From NCBI GenBank assembly GCA_033297075.1, contig MU858100.1:144448-208447 (forward strand): a stretch of DNA of 64,000 nt. Reading direction: 5' to 3'. The stretch is from Rhypophila decipiens (Eukaryota > Ascomycota > Sordariomycetes > Sordariales > Naviculisporaceae). The position numbers and the translations under genes are program-made. The notes under the pieces are model-generated. The model searched no databases. It saw only the letters and a list, made by a program, of their open reading frames with translations, and had not been told where the DNA came from. This document shows, piece by piece, positions 45,147 to 56,720 of the stretch (the stretch's first letter is position 1; each line of letters begins with the position of its first letter).

Positions 45147-46622
45147 TACCGCTTTAGACCACTTCGCACTCTCGTTTGCTTGCTGGTTGGGTATTTTCTA
45201 TACTCGACGACGGAGGTTTGAGTTCACTGCCCCCGGGACTCTCGATACGCCGTTCTACATTTTTTTGTTGAGATATTTTCTAGCCTATGGGTATTCAATG
45301 AGCAGCGCACAGCATGGTTATCTTGTACCGCTACTGGGACAAAGACTAGACCTGTAGCGAGTTTCAGTCATTTTGGGGGTAATAAGCGCATGGCGAGGTT
45401 CGGATCCAGGAGTCCATATCACTTGTCGAGATGCACTTGTAGGTATTTGGGTATAAGCAGATATGGGTATTGATTCCTATTTTCGGGACAAGTATGATCC
45501 TGTCCATCCTGCCGCTTCTCGCTTGAAACCTGTGCCATCATGGACAGTCCACAACAGAGATCTTGTGCGTGCGGGTACGGCGCCTCGCCTACCAACCTGA
45601 TCAGGTACAGTCCAAGTCCACATGGATCTCGAAGCCATGCATTCGCCTATCGAGCACCCGTAACAAAGCCCAGCTGTACAAGAATGTCGGGCAAAAAGTT
45701 CCACAGAGAATATGTGTCACCTTGATCGTATCTACACTACACGTGTACTACCGGTATCCGTACATGATGCAACCAGCAAGAATGCTTGACCCAACTTCGA
45801 TAAAGACGGATGCGGGATGCAAACAAGCCACCGCAGGAACAAGCGACGGAGTGCCTGTCAGGGGCCGAGAACTTGGAACTGACCCCTACCCGGCCGCTAA
45901 AGGTGCTAAAAATGCCACTAGTGCGGCGCTGTATCTTGACGTCACGAACGGAAGTGGGTTGCTTTTACCCCTGTCGAGCACTCTCACCGTTCCAATAGGA
46001 CCAACAGCATCATTGATACCCGCCCCTCTGCCCCTCCATTTGTCCCACCACAGCCACCAGCTTATTCAATCTTCGATGTTACTCACCGTTTGTTGATGGT
46101 TCGGATCAGATTGGCAGATAGGTTGGGATTGGAAAGAGGTACAGTACAGTACCCACGGAAATAGTATAAGGAATAAATTGGTATTAGAGTTGAGCAATCT
46201 GCCCTGTGACACCCAACCTTAACTTCTTGGGTTGCTCACTCTTCCACACGCCCTTTTACAGCCGTTGGGAACTTTGGTTGGGTTCTCCTGGAGCTGGTCG
46301 TGATAAGCTGTTGCTTGCTTCCACTCTTCTGTCGCCTCACTCTTCACGCCCCACGCACTCAAGTCTAGACTCCTCTTTGTGTTCCTGGCTCCTGTTGGCT
46401 GATCCCGATTCCAGCCGGGAATTTGCCTGCGTTTGGCAGATCTCCAAACAACACCAACTTGGCGCTTACATTGGTCTTTTATCCACCACGCAGATCCAAG
46501 TTACTGGAGCTACCTTTTTCTACACGCTCAATCATTACATCGATTTCCCACTTCCTTGCTCGAAACTCCTTCAAACGTTGTTCGCCTGCTTGTCGAAACT
46601 ATCGCCAGTGTGAATTTCCAAA
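45147..46622. other. intergenic region before the GH63-like gene
   Basis: About 1.5 kb with the PP2C 3' UTR and the promoter and leader of the next gene. Frames of up to 177 codons are present but their translations resemble nothing. No repeats of note. Confidence 0.45.
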
Positions 46623-49600
46623 ATGGTCGTCTTCGACAACCACGAGTACCTCACCGAGGAGGAGAAGCGCCTCAAGGAAGATCGGAATCGTACCAAGTAC
46701 TGGAAGAAATGGGGTCCCTATGTGGCAGAAAGACAGTGGGCGACAGGCAAGTTCGGATCCTTCAGTCATGAAAATGCCTTCAGAGCTTCCTAACTAATCG
46801 GTTTCGCAAATACAGTGAGAGAGGACTACAGCGAGGATGGTGATGCTTGGAGTCGTATGTCTTTTCAGATTTGTCCCATCCGAGAATTTACCCTTTGCCC
46901 GCGCATTCCCGCCCTTACTTGGTAATTCCCAATAGTAGTCACTGTTCGAGGGCGACATTGTGCGCGATATGCGTTGGATGGGCATAGCTCATACCCTCTC
47001 GTGCGACGGACAACGTTCACTACCTTGAACCCACGGATAGACTACTTGTTCTTGGCTTGCTAACTTGGGAAACCTTGTTAGATTTCCCTCACGACCACGC
47101 GCGATCTCGAGCATACAGATGGGGCGAAGATGGCATTGCGGGTGTGTGCGACACTCATGGGCTCCAGAACATTGCCTTCGCGTTTTGGAACGAGAAGGAC
47201 CCTTTCCTCAAAGAGAGACTCTTTGGTCTGTCCAATCCACAGGGAAACCATGGAGAGAGTATCAAGGAGGCGCACTTCCACCTGGATAACACACCCACCC
47301 ACACATACATGAAATATCTCTACAAGTACCCTCAGCAGGCTTTCCCGTACGAGGATCTTCTCAAGGAAAATGCTAGACGTACGAAAGAGGACAAGGAATA
47401 TCAAATCCTAGACACAGGCGTCTTTGACGAGGATCGGTACTGGGACATCTTCATTGAGACGGCCAAGGAAGATGACGACCCGGATGAGCTCCTGTTCCGG
47501 GTGACGGCATGGAACAGAGGTCCGGATCCCGCCCCTTTGCACATCATACCCCATGTCTGGTTCCGCAACACCTGGTCTTGGGGCCGCGAGTCTCCGGACA
47601 AAAAGCCTTCAATCAAGGCATATGCCGAGAACATGGCCAAGTCAACCCACCACGAACTAGGCGACCGTTACTTTCTCCTCTCGCCTTCGCCTGGAGTTGG
47701 ACCCAGCGGTCAGGATGTCCAGCCCGAGCTGATCTTTACCGACAACGACACAAACCTCAAGGCGCTGTATGGTGTCAAGAACGAGCAGCCGTACGTGAAG
47801 GACGCATTCCACCGGTACATTGTGGCAGGAAACAAGGCGGCAGTGAACCCGGCTCAGACGGGCACCAAGTGCGCCGCGACCTTCGCCTTCAACGAGGCCG
47901 GAGGTGTTGCCCCTGGCGAGTGTGCTGTTGTTCGTTTCCGTCTTTCCAAGCGTGACGACCAGTACCTTGACGAGGAAGAGTTCGATGATATCATCGACCG
48001 AAGGCGGGAAGAGGCAGACGAGTTCTACTACCGCATTAGCCCTCTGCCCATGGCCGATGACCTCCGGAACATCCAGCGACAGGCGTTCGCCGGCATGATG
48101 TGGTGCAAGCAGCATTATCTGTTCATCTGGGATGAATGGGCTAATGGCGACCCCAGCCAGCCACCACCACCCCCTGGCCGAAAGGGGATACGAAACTCAG
48201 CATGGAAGCATCTGCACTGTGACGATATCCTGTCAATGCCTGACTCGTGGGAGTATCCCTTCTTTGCCGCCTGGGACACCAGCTTCCACTGCATCACCCT
48301 CGCCATGATTGATCCGGATTTCGCAAAGAAGCAGCTGGACCTTTTCACCCGGGAGTGGTATTGTCATCCAAATGGGCAGCTTCCTGCCTACGAGTGGAAT
48401 TTCGGCGATGTCAATCCGCCTGTTCATGCCTGGGCAACATTCCGTGTCTTCAAGATCGAGCGCAAGCTGTACGGAAGGCAGGATCTGGACTTTCTGGAGA
48501 GAGTCTTTCAGAAGCTTCTTATGAACTTCACCTGGTGGGTCAACCGTAAAGATATCGATGGCAAGAACGTGTTTGAGGGTGGCTTTTTGGGTCTCGACAA
48601 CATCGGCTTGTTCAACCGTTCCGAGCCGCTCCCTACAGGTGGTACGCTCGAGCAGGCCGACAGCACCGGTTGGATGGCTTTCTACTGCCTCAACATGCTC
48701 AACATTGCCCTTGAGCTGGCCAAGCACCGTCGCATCTACGAGGACATTGCCACCAAGTTCTTTGAGCACTTCATCCTCATCAGTGACGCCATGACTTTTA
48801 GAATGGGTCAAACGGAAGAGAAGTCGCTGTGGAACGACGAGGACGGATTCTACTACGATGCCATTTCCTGGGGAGGACCCTGGATCCAGCAGCTCCCCGT
48901 TCGATCTCTAGTCGGTCTAATTCCCCTTTATGCCACGCTGACGCTCGAACCCGAGCTCATCAACAGGCTGCCCACTTTCAAGAAGCGGGTCGAGTGGTTC
49001 ATCAAGAACAGATGCGATGTAGCCGAGCGTACCATGCACAGCATTGCCAAACGTGGCAAAGGTAACAGGATCTTGCTTTCCCTCGTGAGCAAGGACCGCT
49101 TGGTGAAGATCCTAGAGCGCATGTTGGACGAGGACGAGTTCCTCAGTCCCCATGGTATTCGCTCGCTGTCCAAGTATCACAAAGACCACCCATACTCCAT
49201 GGAGGTTAACGGCCAGACTTTCAGAGTGGGGTATGTGCCTGGAGACTCGGACAGTGGGCTATTTGGTGGAAATAGCAACTGGCGAGGCCCTATTTGGCTG
49301 TGCGTGAACTTCTTGCTTGTTGAGAGTCTGCAGAGGTTTTATCTGTTCTTTGGGCAAAACCTACAGGTCGAGTGCCCGGTCGGGTCCGGAGACTATATGC
49401 ATCTGGGCCACGTATCAGAGGAGATCCAGCATCGGCTGCAGCACTTGATGGCTCGGGGCGACGATGGGCGCAGGAGTATCAATGGCGGGAACGACAAGCT
49501 CGACTTTGACCCCAACTGGAAGGATTATCTGTGGTTTTATGAGTTCTTTGATGGCGACTCGGGCCGCGGTCTCGGCGCTACCCACCAGTGCGGGTGGACA

Positions 49601-50094
49601 GGTCTCATTGCGAGGATGATTCATGATACCGGGTAAGTGTTCCTTCTTATACCTCACATTTGGCTGTGGAAGTGTTGCTAATCTCAAAGTTCAGTATCAA
49701 CTGCCGTCTCCCCCAGACACCGCGTACCCCGTCGGTGGGCATGGCGCATTACTTTGATGACATATTCCACAGACACGATGGAGGCATGACGCCCAAGTCG
49801 CCCACATCCCCGCGACTCCGGCGCACATCGACCAGCCGCTCCATTGCCGCCCGAAGTGACTTTGGCAATGAAAGCCTGAACGGGGACGAGGACGAAAATG
49901 AGAGCGACTTCCCCACTAGGCGTGGGTCGGTGTCTCATGGAGCCCTCATGCGCACCGATCCTAACCGTCGTCGTGAGAAGGAGGAAGCGGACGCCCACAT
50001 GCACGCATACATCTCGCAGCAGCTGGAGAGGGTCAAGCTCGAGCAGAGCACCCAGGATTTGAGCACTGCTGATGAGTTCGAGGCTCAACCTTAG
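46623..50094 (+). CDS. GH63-like (alpha/alpha)6-barrel glycoside hydrolase, intracellular
   Basis: Exons 46623-46746, 46816-46854, 47082-49632 and 49695-50094, giving 1037 aa. It belongs to the clan of mannosyl-oligosaccharide glucosidase and mannosylglycerate-hydrolase-like enzymes, with no signal peptide. The small exons give MVVFDNHEYLTEEEKRL... and ...VREDYSEDGDAWSHFPHDH, then conserved RSRAYRWGEDGIAGVCDTHG. The barrel domain has FFAAWDTSFH, NGQLPAYEWNFGDVNPPVH, GFLGLDNIGLFNRSEPLP, LEQADSTGWMAFY and NSNWRGPIWLCVNFLLVESL. The substrate is unknown; a glucosidase or mannosidase acting on cytosolic oligosaccharide is a family-based guess. The last exon adds a disordered Ser/Arg-rich tail (SPTSPRLRRTSTSRS) that could be phosphorylated. 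The first intron starts with GC (CAG|GCAAGT), a GC-AG intron. Confidence 0.9.
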
Positions 50095-50718
50095 TTCGGG
50101 ATGGGTCCGGCTTCTAGGTCTGGGGGTAAAGGATACTTTGAAAAAGATTGATTGGCATGGCTATTATGTTTCTTTTGGAGTGTGGAGGAGTATCCCATAC
50201 TATAACACGGACGATTTCCTTTCAAGGACGATTCCTTTTCAAGTGGAAGAGAAAGAATAGAAAGGGGATAGAAAAGAGAGCAATAGATGCACAGAGACGA
50301 GTTGAGACGAGACAAGAACATGTGATACAAGAGAACCAGGCGAGTTTCTTCTACTTTCGGGTTTCGGCGTCATTTATTTGATACAGTACATGTTAGAGAA
50401 GGCAGATAGAAAAACTGATTTCTTGAAAGCTGAACATGAGCTTCACTCTGGTCATTTGTCCTCGACTGGTAAGGAATGATAATAAGAACGTTCCCTTGTT
50501 CAATCTAGAGTAGAGATTGAACTGCGCTAAATAAATACAGCTAGTAATAACCGGCGTAAGTAAGACGAAATCGAATATAATTGATAGAAATATAAACTGT
50601 AAGAAAAAAAGTTTAAGGAAAGATAGGTAATTTAGTAGTGGGGATTGAGTGGTTGGAAAATATAGGATGCTAGTAGATGCCCACTTGTCATCCAATTATC
50701 ATTCGAGATGAATTCTAA
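50095..50718. other. 3' region of the GH63-like gene
   Basis: About 620 nt, AT-rich, holding the 3' UTR and the upstream flank of the tRNA gene. No gene seen. Confidence 0.5.
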
Positions 50719-50789
50719 GCGTCAGTGGTTTAGTGGTAAAATCCATCGTTGCCATCGATGGGCCCCGCGTTCGATTCGCGGCTGACGCA
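50719..50789 (+). tRNA. tRNA-Gly (anticodon GCC)
   Basis: A complete 71-nt cloverleaf. The acceptor arm GCGTCAG pairs perfectly with CTGACGC, followed by discriminator A. The D-arm is GGTTTAGTGGTAAAATC, the anticodon arm CATCG-TTGCCAT-CGATG has anticodon GCC after U33, and the T-arm CCGCG-TTCGATT-CGCGG is perfect. A and B boxes are intact and there is no intron. It reads the GGC/GGU glycine codons favoured by the highly expressed genes of this window. Confidence 0.98.
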
Positions 50790-51529
50790 TTCTTTTTTTC
50801 TTTTTTCCTTATGTGTGTTTTTATGTCGGAATTCTTTAGGCATTGTTTCTTTTTATATCTTGTACTGTGTGTTGTTTGTTGTCTTTGGGCGGGAACAAAT
50901 AGAGTGTAAAATACGGGGCACCTAACTGGGCAGAATAAATGGTCCCGGTTCTAGCTTGCTGATTTTATTGATTGACTAGGTGCCGTTGCGTTTGAATTCA
51001 CGAGATGAGAGGGGGGGAAAGGGCTGTGTGAGAAATATGTAATGTGTTGGATGAGTGGGAAGAATGACTGATGGGCAGCCTCAATGTCCATCCTTTACAG
51101 AAAGCGAGTGAGTAAGCTGTTGTCAAGTCTTGAATGGACAATGATCCTGATACACTTTGCCGGATGCGTTGGAGTCGAGACCTGGGTTACTGAACAAACC
51201 AGCCTTGACCTTGAGAACGCTTAGTCCAGTCCGACAGTGGACTACCAGATCGCAGATGAAATGTGAGGTCAAAAGAGCAGAAACAACATCACGGACGGTG
51301 TGTATGAGCAAAAGAGGAAGAAAATGATTCTATCACAGGCTGACTCGACTCATATACACACACAGGGTTGCTCTACCAAGACCCTTTTTCGCAAACTTGC
51401 CGTTTATTCACTCGTTATGGTTGATGTCGAGGAACAACAGATGCTAGCTGACGAAGCCCCAACCCCTCCTCCCCTCAACTCCACATAGTTGGTGTTATAA
51501 CGTGGAACAAAAAAAGAATAAATAGTATT
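50790..51529. other. intergenic region between tRNA-Gly and OSCP
   Basis: About 0.74 kb with the tRNA terminator and the 3' UTR of the OSCP gene. No other feature. Confidence 0.5.
50793..50806 (+). terminator. Pol III terminator of tRNA-Gly
   Basis: A T7-C-T6 run starts a few bases after the tRNA 3' end, the normal RNA polymerase III stop signal. Confidence 0.85.
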
Positions 51530-52583
51530 TTACAAAGCATCATTGAGAAGCTTGTTCATCTTGGCGATTTTAGAAGAGACGCTGAGGTCGATTGTCCTCT
51601 CGCCGATCTCGACAACCAAGCCACCAACGATATCGGGGTTGACCTGTGCATAACACGTTAGAGAATATTCGGAGGTGTCCACGTAAGATTAGACATACCT
51701 TGTTGGTAACCTTGAGCTTCTTGCCGGCGCCAACATACTCAGACTTGCTGATGGCAGTCTCGAGGCGTTGGACGGTCTTGTTGTCGAGGGCCTATAACAC
51801 GGGGAAAAAATCCATCAGCATCACGTCAAGTTCTTGTATACCCAGATACACCCATTTCAAGCCTTCCATGATCCATTGGACAGGATATCATCCCATACCT
51901 GTGCACTGGTGATGACCAACTCGACCTCGCCATGGGCAGCGCTGAGGAGCTCGGCGAACTTGGTGATGACACCGGGGAGCAGACCAAGACGGTTGTTCTC
52001 GGCCAAAGTCTCGAGGAAGTTCTTGACAGTCTTGTCGGTGACACCGGCGGCCTTGGTGAGCTCAGCGACGATGGCGCTCTTGTCGGCGGCGCTCAGACTG
52101 GGAGCATCGAGGATCTGGGGGAGCTTTGCATCCTTCTGGACGAGGTTACCCAGGCTGGCAATCGCCTTGGCCGTGGGCTCGAGGGTGGAAGTCTTGACGG
52201 CGGCGGTGTACTATAATGTTTCCGAATGCGACCAAATCTGTCAGCCTATTTGTTTTGTTCCCCCATCTGTAATGTAATTCTCTAAATTCCCTCGTCCTTC
52301 GCCCTTTATTCCGTGCCCCCAATTCGCGCCAATTGGAGCTCAATCGAGCTGCCAAAGAGCTGTACAGAGACAACAATTGACCCAATAGCACCAATTGCGC
52401 AGATTCTGAGAGGGTATTTCGTACCAGAGCAGTAGCGTAGGTGCCGTCGATGCCGAAGAGGGCGATGGGAGCCTTGACAGACTTCTCGGCGGCCGGCGCG
52501 GCGAAAGATCGAGTCTGGCTGACGACAGCCCTCTGAGAAGCTGCGGACCGCGCGGTGCGGAGCAATGCCTGTCGCGACAACAT
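51530..52583 (-). CDS. atp5: ATP synthase subunit 5 (OSCP), mitochondrial
   Basis: Four exons on the minus strand: 52583-52425, 52210-51899, 51791-51699 and 51643-51530, giving 225 aa. OSCP sits on top of the F1 head and couples it to the peripheral stalk of the mitochondrial F1Fo ATP synthase. The presequence MLSRQALLRTARSAASQRAV...RSF is followed by the mature start KAPIALFGIDGTYATALYTAA across the first intron. Later blocks fit the family: ILDAPSLSAADKSAIVAEL, VKNFLETLAENNRLGLLPGV, ELVITSAQALDNKTVQRLE, and the conserved C-terminal VNPDIVGGLVVEIGERTIDL with SSKIAKMNKLLNDAL. All four exons join without frame conflict. The 214-nt first intron is longest. Confidence 0.96.
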
Positions 52584-53222
52584 GGTGGAGTGTGGGATTG
52601 AGAGGGGTGATGGGTTGTCGGGCCTCGTCGAAATGTCGTGAAGTCGAGCTTCCTGCTAGTTTTCAAGCAACCGATGGGGTTTGGTACGCTTGCTCGGCAA
52701 ATTCGTTGTTGCCTCAGGCTGCAAAACAAACGGGAACTACCCGGGAAGCTGTGGAGATCCAGGCATGTCATTGGCGGCGGCAGAACTCACGCCTAACAAG
52801 TTTTGGTGACAGCCCAGCAGAAGTGGAGCTATGCATTTAGTGTACACTACGTAGGTATTTGACTTATGCATGTAATGAACAAGACTTCATCCCAATTGCA
52901 CTCCTTGCCCGGTTTTTATCCGTACCTGACAAACATCCGAAGATATCTCAGATTTAAAGCCTGCTCTGCAGGTTAGGTGCGCATTTCGAGAGTCTGTCTA
53001 ACAAAAAAGCACATAAGCGAAGAGAAAGGACCCCTTGGCCGAATACCATTACAATGATTCCATATCGTCACGTCATACTGATGCCCCAAAGCTGTGTATA
53101 ACCCCACGCAAGACCCAACCATAGTTCTCACGATCCCATAACGCCAGCATGCTTATTCCCAAATTCCATGGCCCCGAGTAAAAAGAAACGCCGACTGAAA
53201 GAAATAAAAGAGCCGGAAATGT
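52584..53222. other. intergenic region between OSCP and mob1
   Basis: About 0.64 kb with the OSCP promoter and the mob1 3' UTR (both genes are on the minus strand). Nothing else recognised. Confidence 0.5.
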
Positions 53223-54219
53223 CTAATCACTACGCAACATGCTGTCCACCAAGTCACCCAGCGGGCCCCAAAAGTCCTTTCCACTGGCCAAGTTGTGTTC
53301 ATCGATAAAGAGGACATATTGCTTAAAGCTCGTGTTGAGATGCGGCTCCAGACCCAGCTCGCGAATCACGGGGTAGTGGTGGCAGTAGATGTGAGCGTAG
53401 ACACGGTACATGCGCTTGAATATTTGTCGAACCAGGGCCGGGAAGGACTTGGGGAAGGGAACACCTGGGTTGCGCCATTAGGTTTTGCACTTGGATTCTG
53501 GGGGATTACGGTCTTGCTACTCACCAATGCGACTGGGCAGAACCGCCTCGTTATCAATATTGCTTTGAACCCAGCTCATAAGCTGCTCGATGTAGGCCGG
53601 CGCGGGCATCTTGGTCGGCCGCTTGTAGTTCTCGTTGTCTTGCCACAGATACTCGAACTCGTCGGTCGCCTTCATCTCGGGGCACGATTGGGGAGAGCAG
53701 AATTCGGTAATGGCGCCATAGAGGAGGTTGATTTGGTTGTAGAAATCCACCACTAGAATTCGACATGTGGTCAGTCTCTCCAAGTTCAGTCGTATGAGGT
53801 TGAGCGACACCAAGGAACCACCACACTTACTGTTCACAGCCAGCCACTCGTTTTCGTCCTCGCCCTCGGGAAGCTTTACCACCTTTCGTAGACTCCCTCC
53901 ACCAAGTGTGGCCTCCGCATACTGTCGTAGTTGGTAGCTGGTAGCGCCTCCTTTGCCCGGCGCGCGAGGGCGGAACTGGTTCCTTGTCCGCTGGTTGCTG
54001 TCATTTGAAGAGTGTGAGCATGTATGTTCAGTCGGAAGTGCAAAGACAGCCTCATTAATGTTGTACCGCGAAGTCACGGCTACGGCGAGGCCTTGGAGCC
54101 AATGCGAGAGCCCAAGGGGCCAGAGACTGTCCGAGGAGGGGTCCGCCATTGTCTTGCAAAAACGACGGGAGAGAGGAGAAAGGAAAATTAACTCACACTG
54201 TCGTGAGAAATGAACTCAT
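53223..54219 (-). CDS. mob1: Mob1 kinase activator
   Basis: Four exons on the minus strand: 54219-54197, 53997-53831, 53752-53525 and 53464-53223, giving 219 aa. Mob1 binds and activates the NDR-family kinase Sid2/Dbf2 in the septation and mitotic-exit network. The 23-nt first exon encodes MSSFLTTV and joins to [16 protein letters not shown], the standard ascomycete N-terminus. Zinc-binding residues are present in [11 protein letters not shown] and in [10 protein letters not shown]. The core is very highly conserved: [71 protein letters not shown] and [16 protein letters not shown], ending [10 protein letters not shown]. An ATG inside the first intron (54149) opens a frame into exon 2 and could give an alternative N-terminus. 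Confidence 0.97.
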
Positions 54220-54760
54220 GGCGAGGTCGGTCAGGTATATGGTAGGTAATGTTGTTGAACTAGAGGCTCGTCATTCCACCATGTTAGCGGGGTTCTGTTC
54301 GATTGCCAATGGAGTGGACTTGGCGATTTAAGAGAGGACAGATTGGAGAGAGAACAAAGAGCGCACGGTACCTATAGAGATAGTCTTAGCTTGGTGCCAA
54401 AATGTCTAAATTCGGGCGTTGTGGCCCCGAAGTCTGTGTACAACGGACTCGATGGGAATAGTGGTGGACGGTGATGCGGCGGACAAGGTAGGGAGGTACA
54501 GTTCAACAAGGGTCCCCGCGGCTGCATTGTTTACCACTGCCATGGATGAGTGGGAGGCAGCTGCTCGCGGGGCAACAGCGGGATGTGGTCCGTGGGGTGG
54601 GGTTCCATGGTCAACCACTTACAGGCTACAGCGGGCTTGTCATACCCGAGGAGCACCCTAGCAGCCCCCTACTTATCAGCTTCATGTTTGCGTCAGGTAA
54701 GGACTTCAGCTTCCAGCGCATCGTCAAGCATCCACATTTCATATCCACGCAGCCTAGGCT
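54220..54760. promoter_or_regulatory. divergent promoter of mob1 and the flavin oxidase gene
   Basis: The 541 nt between outward-facing start codons carries both promoters. No specific binding site could be assigned with confidence. Confidence 0.45.
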
Positions 54761-56239
54761 ATGACTGAAGAATCATACATAATCGTCGGTGCAGGTGTTT
54801 TTGGTGCATCCACCGCCTTGCATCTCATTGACAAATACCCTTCAGCCTCGATTACGCTCATCGATCGGAATGCCAAATGTGGTGCATCCTGGGACTGGAA
54901 CAAAGTCATCCGGTCCGATTACCGCGATGAACTCTACACTCGGCTCGCGCTGGAAGCCAGGGAGCTGTGGGTCAACGACGCTCTGTACAAGCCATACTAT
55001 CATGCGGTGCCCATGGTTTGGATTTCTGGGACCGAGCCGAGTGTTTACGTGGAGAATCACAGGAAGGCCGGAGTCGAGCCCAACTTCAAGATGCTGACAG
55101 TGGACGAAGCGAAGAGTGAGTTTGGAGGGCTGTTCAAGGATGCAGACTATGAAGGAGTGGACAAGATCTATGTCAACTACGACAGTGGCTGGGCCGAGGC
55201 CAAGGACGTCTTGGATAACGTGGTTGCCGCCGCGGTGTCAAAGGGCGTCAAATTCATTGCTTGCGGTGTCTCGACTGTGGTCTTTGATGAGTCTGGCAGC
55301 CGGGCTATTGGCGTTCGAACCTCTGCGGGAGACTTTATCTCGGGGACCAAGGTTATCTTGTGTAATGGTGCTGGACTCCCAAAACTGATGGCAGATTCGG
55401 CCCCTGATCGAGATGATCTTCAACCTGGCCCCAACATCACCGCGGCGTCTGTCATTACCGGGAACGCTTCGTCTGGCTCAGACGTCTCAAAGCTTATGGG
55501 ATCACCTATATGTAGCAAAGGAACGGGTCTCCAGGGTAGGTCCATTGTATGTGATGATGACCGATGGTGACTGATGCCGTCACAGGGGGCTATATACCGC
55601 CCACTGTCCACACTCCGCTCAAGTTCTGGTCAGATATGACATACAAGAACACAGTACAGCACCCATCTGAACGGACGATGTCAATGCCTCCAGCAGGGGA
55701 GGACAACAACCAGTGGGCAGTGCCCGAAGCTATGTCTCGCGAGTTGGAAGAGGCTGCGATAGGCATTCTAGGGCCAGATTCGGGCATCACACTATGTGAT
55801 TTCCGGGTCTGCTGGTAAGCTGTTTGCACTTGCATGTCTCTGCTATTTAATGTTGATGTACGACACGGAGGTTCAAACTCGAGCCTCAGACTTGGGCAGT
55901 TTGTATCGCTTATGGAAACCATTCATTGGAAAAGCCAAACGATATGGACTAACTCACTGTACCAGGGAACTCACGACGGCATCAGAAGACAACATCATCT
56001 CGCCGCACCCTGCTTGCAAAGACCTGTACATTGCAACAGCAGGGTCATTCCATTCATTCAAGTTTCTTCCCATACTAGGTAAGTATGTCGTGCAAATGCT
56101 GGACGGGGCGCTGGATCCAGACCTGACCACGAGATGGGCTTGGGATCAACCTGTATTTTCTAATGGAGATCGGGAGCGCTACCCGACGCGAGAGCTGAAA
56201 GAGTTTTGGTCATTTGAGAGACCGCGTCAAGTCATATAG
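54761..56239 (+). CDS. fructosyl amine oxidase-like FAD-dependent oxidase
   Basis: Three exons: 54761-55535, 55586-55814 and 55966-56239, giving 425 aa. Enzymes of this group (sarcosine oxidase / fructosyl amino acid oxidase, DAO fold) oxidatively deglycate Amadori products such as fructosyl-lysine or -valine and release hydrogen peroxide. The N-terminal FAD-binding motif is IIVGAGVFGASTALHL, with WDWNKVIRSDY and LYTRLALEA following. Fungal FAOX hallmarks appear after splicing: GGYIPPTVHTPLKFWSDMT, MSMPPAGEDNNQW, ITLCDFRVCW, and ISPHPACKDLYIATAGSFHS with the FKFLPILGKYVVQMLDG end that carries the FAD-attachment region in relatives. There is no signal peptide or clear peroxisomal SKL/AKL tail (it ends PRQVI), which is atypical. 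Intron 2 boundaries are inferred from protein continuity. Confidence 0.88.
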
Positions 56240-56720
56240 GCCCTTATTTACTTCTTTATGGTAGTGTCAATACCGTGATAAAACAGTGAGTTACTATTAC
56301 TACACTTTATCAATGTCAAATCGTCGCCATCAGCTTTTGTGGTATCGGATCAACATCCACCGAAGGGACTGAGACTTGGAAATAAAATGGGGGAAATATG
56401 GGTTTAATTGTACCGAGTAACCGCACCCAAGCTCCCGGAACACAACGGCTAATGACAGTGTCCCATTCCCGTTCACCGGGCCAGACATTTCCCCTCTAAC
56501 CACGGGTCAAAGGGGGCCGTTGAACGGTATCAAGATAAAGGCCCAGTGGTGTAAACAAGTGATTCTATGACAGCCAAGATCGGCGGGCTTACACCGAAGG
56601 TCGAGAATGATGTCGGCTTCAATACAATGACCGGGTCATCGACGTTCTCGCAGCAGACTGCAAGGCTTTTAAAAATGAGCCCACGACACCAAACTGTACC
56701 CTTACGCCTTATCGACTATC
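56240..56720. other. intergenic region
   Basis: About 480 nt between the flavin oxidase and the secreted glycosidase-like gene, both on the plus strand. A TATA-like TTTTAAAA stretch lies at about 56667. No other feature. Confidence 0.5.

Noticed and set aside
45563..46096. 177-codon plus-strand frame upstream of the GH63-like gene
   Set aside because: No family resemblance, non-ATG or weak start, and base composition like flanking intergenic DNA.
7707..51530. Puf3-type UGUANAUA sites in the 3' ends of hsp60, mS33, nuo78 and OSCP
   Set aside because: I scanned the immediate 3' flanks by eye and found only partial matches, such as TGTATATT about 200 nt after hsp60, so no regulatory link to the Pumilio gene can be claimed.
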